Positions 41,618-44,544 of a DNA stretch of 44,544 nucleotides are shown here, piece by piece. Made by a program: the position numbers and the translations under genes. How positions within the stretch are numbered: position 1 is the first letter of the stretch; each line of letters starts with the position of its first letter. The notes below the pieces were generated by a model. The model made no database searches. It was given only the letters and a program-made list of their open reading frames with translations, and was not told the DNA's origin. The DNA is from Flavobacteriaceae bacterium UBA4166 (lineage in GTDB: Bacteria > Bacteroidota > Bacteroidia > Flavobacteriales > Flavobacteriaceae): positions 1 to 44,544 of the forward strand of contig DFVG01000033.1 of assembly GCA_002379985.1 (NCBI GenBank), read 5' to 3'.

Positions 41618-42182
41618 GCAGTTGCTGGAATATGACACCGAACTCTTTCTGTTTCTCAACGGAATGGGGTCTGAATCATGGGACGACTTTTGGAACATCG
41701 TCACCGAAAAGTGGTCTTCGATCCCGCTCTACGCGGTTCTATTGGTACTCATAGTCAAACATTATGGTTGGAAACCTACCGTGATCATTCTTATTGCTGT
41801 CGCCCTGATGATCACCGCCACCGATCAATTAGCCAATCTTTTTAAGTATGGCGTGCAACGCCCGAGGCCGTGTCAAGTTCCCGAATTGAAAGAAACCATG
41901 CGGTTTGTAGCAGAACGCTGCGGGAGATTTGGCTACTTTTCAGCGCATGCAGCCAGTTCCATGGCAGCAGCAGTTTTTTTAGGATTGGTACTTCGACCAT
42001 GGTATCGATGGTTGCCCTTTTTACTCCTCGCCTGGGCTGTTGTGGTTGCCTACAGTCGAATTTATCTAGGAGTGCATTATCCGTTAGATATCATTACGGG
42101 CATGGCGATTGGTGGAAGTTTAGGAGGAATATTTTACGCCTTACAAAAATATGCTCAGCAGCGTCTAGCGCTTCGTGATTAG
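41610..42182 (+). CDS. PAP2 family membrane phosphatase
   Basis: A 190-residue membrane protein with about five helices. The three PAP2 motifs are visible: K-x6-R-P as KYGVQRPRP, the central motif as YFSAHAASS (SAH in place of SGH, His being the acid), and SRIYLGVHYPLDIITG with the nucleophile His. Members remove phosphate from lipid phosphates such as phosphatidate or undecaprenyl pyrophosphate. The neighbouring envelope glycosyltransferases suggest a lipid-carrier or lipid A role, as inference. The 3' end overlaps the convergent GT39 gene by 18 bases. Confidence 0.9.
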   Translation: MIEQLLEYDTELFLFLNGMGSESWDDFWNIVTEKWSSIPLYAVLLVLIVKHYGWKPTVIILIAVALMITATDQLANLFKYGVQRPRPCQVPELKETMRFVAERCGRFGYFSAHAASSMAAAVFLGLVLRPWYRWLPFLLLAWAVVVAYSRIYLGVHYPLDIITGMAIGGSLGGIFYALQKYAQQRLALRD

Positions 42183-43802
42183 ATACAGATCGCGGTAGAG
42201 TCTGGGCTTGTGATTGCGATGCTCAGGCCCTACCGGATTCATATCATAACGTATCACTTTCGCTACGGAATAGGTTTCCTTCGGAAACTGTTGTTCGAGT
42301 ACGGGAATATTTTCTTCTGCTACCAATAGACCAAAAGATGTCTCTTTCGGAAGCCTGGTGACCCCGTCTTGGGTGAGTACCGGAATCGGTTTTCCGTAGT
42401 CCCAGATCAATTCAGGCGTAAAGCCGCCTAATTCATAGACCGGAAGCTTCGTTTTTGCTTGCCAGTTTTGCAATTCGGAAAGAGGGCGATATTCCGGATT
42501 TACGGTGAGGGCAGAAGCCATTGGCATTCCGAAGGAAATGATTGCCATAATAAATGCGATGGTCAAGTAGAAGACAGGTCGAATACGCTTCCATCGTAAG
42601 TGCCGAATCATTAAAATGCCAATCGTTACCAAGGAAATGCTTAATAGCACAAACCAAACCCATTGACCGTCAAGTTGTTCCTTCAGTACCATATACCCGG
42701 CAATAGGGAAGGCGAGGCCAATGACCGCGATCAATCCAAAATTAAAATAGACAGGAAGGGTTTCTCCCTTGTGGGAGATATTGCGAAACTTTCGGAAGAG
42801 GTATTCAACATAATAGCCGGTATTCAAAGCCATTGGGATCAAAACCGGTAGTAAATAGCGTGATTTTTTTTCCGGAATGACAGAAAGCAATACCACTGCC
42901 GCTAGCGTCCAAATCAAGGTGAATTGATACCCTCTCTTGTCGCTCACACGATCTTTTAGATAAGGATAGAGCAGCGCGATGAAAGCAGGGAGCGTCCATA
43001 TTCCGCTTTGCGTAAAGAAACTCCAATAATAGTAGAAAGGGCGTACGTTGTAGCCTGTCCAATTCGCTGCTTCTCTGCGTGTGATTTCAGCGACCGCTTC
43101 CGCATCAAAGGTATACACATACCAATGCCACCATCCGGAAGCTACCACAGCCGTGATCAGAAATAGTATGAGAGGAAGCACATTCTTCCGAAGCGAGCGA
43201 AAACGAAAGGTGACTCCAAAAGCGATGAGAAAGGGAAGGAAGAGTGCGTACATAGAGACGGGACCTTTGCTCATAAAGGACAACCCTAGGAAAAGTCCCG
43301 CCCATAAGGCTCTGACATACTGTTTATCCTGCGTTTGGAACCATCGAAAGATCTGATAAATAGCAACCATCATAAAGGCATGGGTGAAAATATCCCACTG
43401 ACCATTTCTACCGGAAAAAATTATGTAGAATGAAGTTGCCAGGATCAATGCTGAAATAAAAGCATAGCGGGAGTCTCCGGCCAGGCGTTTTCCTAAGCGG
43501 TAGGAGGTAAGCACTAAAAGTAAGCTCATAAGGGCCGCCGGGAGTCGGAGTCCAAACATACTTTTGAGTCCGAATACCATCCCAGAGGCCGCTGTCAACC
43601 AAGTAGGGAGCGGTGGTTTTTGATAGCGTGGTTCTCCGTTAAGTGTGGTAAGCAGCCAATTTCCATCGTCTATCATTTCGCGTGCCGTGATAAAATTTCG
43701 GGCTTCCATGATATTGATGTAGATCGCATCGAGGTGGAAAAAGAAAATAGCGATACAGGCGATCGTCAAGAAAAGAATGGGATGTTTCTCAAGCGTTTTC
43801 AT
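42165..43802 (-). CDS. GT39-type (ArnT-like) membrane glycosyltransferase
   Basis: A 545-residue GT-C fold enzyme with about 12 membrane helices followed by a periplasmic C-terminal domain. The first loop carries the catalytic acidic pattern INIMEARNFITAREM with DGNWLLTTLNGEPRYQKPPLPTWL, typical of GT39/ArnT proteins that use a polyprenyl-phosphate sugar to modify lipid A or glycans. Its start overlaps the lipid-A-synthase-N-domain gene by 14 bases, and upstream of that is a GT2 synthase; together they form a three-gene set like ArnC - small membrane protein - ArnT. The sugar is unknown. Confidence 0.9.
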   Translation of the reverse strand: MKTLEKHPILFLTIACIAIFFFHLDAIYINIMEARNFITAREMIDDGNWLLTTLNGEPRYQKPPLPTWLTAASGMVFGLKSMFGLRLPAALMSLLLVLTSYRLGKRLAGDSRYAFISALILATSFYIIFSGRNGQWDIFTHAFMMVAIYQIFRWFQTQDKQYVRALWAGLFLGLSFMSKGPVSMYALFLPFLIAFGVTFRFRSLRKNVLPLILFLITAVVASGWWHWYVYTFDAEAVAEITRREAANWTGYNVRPFYYYWSFFTQSGIWTLPAFIALLYPYLKDRVSDKRGYQFTLIWTLAAVVLLSVIPEKKSRYLLPVLIPMALNTGYYVEYLFRKFRNISHKGETLPVYFNFGLIAVIGLAFPIAGYMVLKEQLDGQWVWFVLLSISLVTIGILMIRHLRWKRIRPVFYLTIAFIMAIISFGMPMASALTVNPEYRPLSELQNWQAKTKLPVYELGGFTPELIWDYGKPIPVLTQDGVTRLPKETSFGLLVAEENIPVLEQQFPKETYSVAKVIRYDMNPVGPEHRNHKPRLYRDLYLITKR

Positions 43803-44421
43803 GACGTTCCTTTTTTCCGATGAAAATATTCCGAATATAAATGATCAATCCTGCGCTGTGTCCCACAAACAATACCGGATCTTTTCTAAAAATCGCATAG
43901 GTAAGGATCAAGGCAGCGCCCAAAACGCTGAGGCGCCAAAATCCCACCGGGAGTTGTGAGGTTTTTGTCTTTTCAGAGATCATCCATTGATAGATAAATC
44001 GCAAGGTAAATAGTATTTGAGCTATTATTCCTAACCACAAGAGCCAAGTAGGGATGGCTTCATTCTGAAAGAGTTCTACAGCGTCATATTGTCCGTTGTT
44101 ATAACCGTAGAGGACGACCAGCAGTGGGAATATTAGCAAGAACCACCGAAGCAGTTTTGGTGATTTGTACCATTCTCCCTGTAGTTGAAGGTTTCGGATA
44201 TAGATGAAATAGGTAAGTGTTTGGCCTAGCATGATCGCAAAATCATCTCGTAAATAGCCATAGACGAACAATAAAAAAGAGGCGAAAAGGCTAAGTTTCC
44301 AAAAAAGAGACGGAGTGATGATGCGTTTTTGTCGTTCAGAAAGGATCCACTGCAGGAGCAACCTTCCTGAAAATAGCAATTGTGCTAAAAACCCGATGGT
44401 GTAAATAAGCGCATTGCTCAT
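43789..44421 (-). CDS. Membrane protein with two lipid-A-disaccharide-synthase N-terminal-like domains
   Basis: A 210-residue protein with six or seven helices made of two repeats of the LAB_N domain: IYTIGFLAQLLFSGRLLLQWILSERQKR at residues 6-33 and LLWLGIIAQILFTLRFIYQWMISEKTKT at about 127-154. Each is followed by a second conserved helix pair (LGQTLTYFIYIRNLQL and VGHSAGLIIYIRNIFI). It is not LpxB itself, because the glycosyltransferase domain is absent. Such proteins sit between GT2 and GT39 genes and probably move or bind lipid-linked sugars. The ATG overlaps the GT2 stop (ATGA). Confidence 0.9.
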   Translation of the reverse strand: MSNALIYTIGFLAQLLFSGRLLLQWILSERQKRIITPSLFWKLSLFASFLLFVYGYLRDDFAIMLGQTLTYFIYIRNLQLQGEWYKSPKLLRWFLLIFPLLVVLYGYNNGQYDAVELFQNEAIPTWLLWLGIIAQILFTLRFIYQWMISEKTKTSQLPVGFWRLSVLGAALILTYAIFRKDPVLFVGHSAGLIIYIRNIFIGKKERHENA

Positions 44422-44544
44422 CCTTTATCTTTAATCTCGTAATTGATATATTTTCGTTTCATCCAAAGATAAGCGAAGCAATCCATTAAGGGGCCCAGCA
44501 GTCGATTCCAAAGTCCGAATTTAGCCGTTCCTGCCACTCTGGGG
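44418..44544 (-). CDS. Glycosyltransferase family 2, C-terminal end (partial)
   Basis: The last 41 codons of a gene whose 5' part lies beyond the right edge. The sequence ends GTAKFGLWNRLLGPLMDC and RKYINYEIKDKG. This matches the membrane-proximal C-terminus of dolichol/undecaprenyl-phosphate sugar synthases of the ArnC/DPM1 type (SKFGxxNRxxGPxxDxFA pattern). The TGA (44420-44418) overlaps the start of the next gene. It is the first visible gene of the GT2 - LAB_N - GT39 operon. Confidence 0.75.
   Translation of the reverse strand, partial: PRVAGTAKFGLWNRLLGPLMDCFAYLWMKRKYINYEIKDKG

Noticed and set aside
1..44544. CRISPR arrays, insertion sequences, prophage genes, tRNA or rRNA genes
   Set aside because: No regularly spaced repeats, transposase or integrase motifs, or tRNA-like T-arm and acceptor patterns were seen by reading both strands. 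A covariance-model tRNA search would be decisive.

Overview
The window looks like a chromosomal segment from a marine-type member of the Flavobacteriaceae (Bacteroidota). The evidence is a type IX secretion C-terminal domain, promoters of the Bacteroidota form (TTG-N17-23-TAnnTTTG), A/T-rich start contexts that mostly lack a Shine-Dalgarno sequence, many SPII lipoproteins, and several families typical of the group (DUF4920, DUF6268, a two-motif DnaJ, TPR histidine kinase). I see no insertion sequence, phage gene, CRISPR array, rRNA or tRNA. Coding density is high, with many 1-18 bp overlaps.

Layout. 1-5.7 kb: a T9SS cargo gene broken by one in-frame stop, the fused B12 mutase icmF, and a seven-helix membrane protein carrying a LuxR-type DNA-binding domain. 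5.7-10.6 kb: an AGCS alanine/sodium symporter, a small helical protein, an Lrp/AsnC regulator, a small membrane protein, and an MFS exporter with a lipidated DJ-1/PfpI protein. The MFS exporter is preceded by a short leader ORF and an intrinsic terminator that ends 13 bases before its start codon, which is an attenuator layout. 10.7-12.9 kb: an SRPBCC/GyrI protein, crcB and an exported protein of unknown function, all on the minus strand. 13-15 kb: an M49 dipeptidyl-peptidase III lipoprotein. 15-18 kb: three minus-strand envelope genes (VWA lipoprotein, beta-barrel, PD40/TolB-like).

18-22 kb: a NarL-type two-component pair behind a gene of unknown function, transcribed away from a bacterial caspase (C14). 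22-26.9 kb: housekeeping genes (small membrane protein, MazG-like pyrophosphohydrolase, ilvE, DUF4920, mnmD, TIGR01777 epimerase, YceI). 26.9-28.8 kb: grpE-dnaJ followed by a run of hairpins. 28.9-36.5 kb: a seven-gene plus-strand run with gaps of 14 bp or less (ABC ATPase, ABC permease, MscS channel, DUF6268 protein, NtrC-like AAA+ regulator without a DNA-binding domain, PPK2, M28 peptidase).

36.6-44.5 kb: a membrane-embedded AraC regulator, a hairpin-rich noncoding stretch, DUF1853, a small membrane protein with DUF1801, a MATE exporter, a small acidic protein with PAP2, and on the minus strand a GT2 - lipid-A-synthase-N-domain protein - GT39 cluster that probably modifies an envelope glycolipid. 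The GT2 gene runs off the right edge.

The strongest candidate for something undescribed is the leader-peptide attenuator at about 10.57-10.77 kb. Others worth checking are the caspase neighbourhood (20.5-22 kb), the structured noncoding stretch at 38.09-38.24 kb, and the hairpin run after dnaJ.
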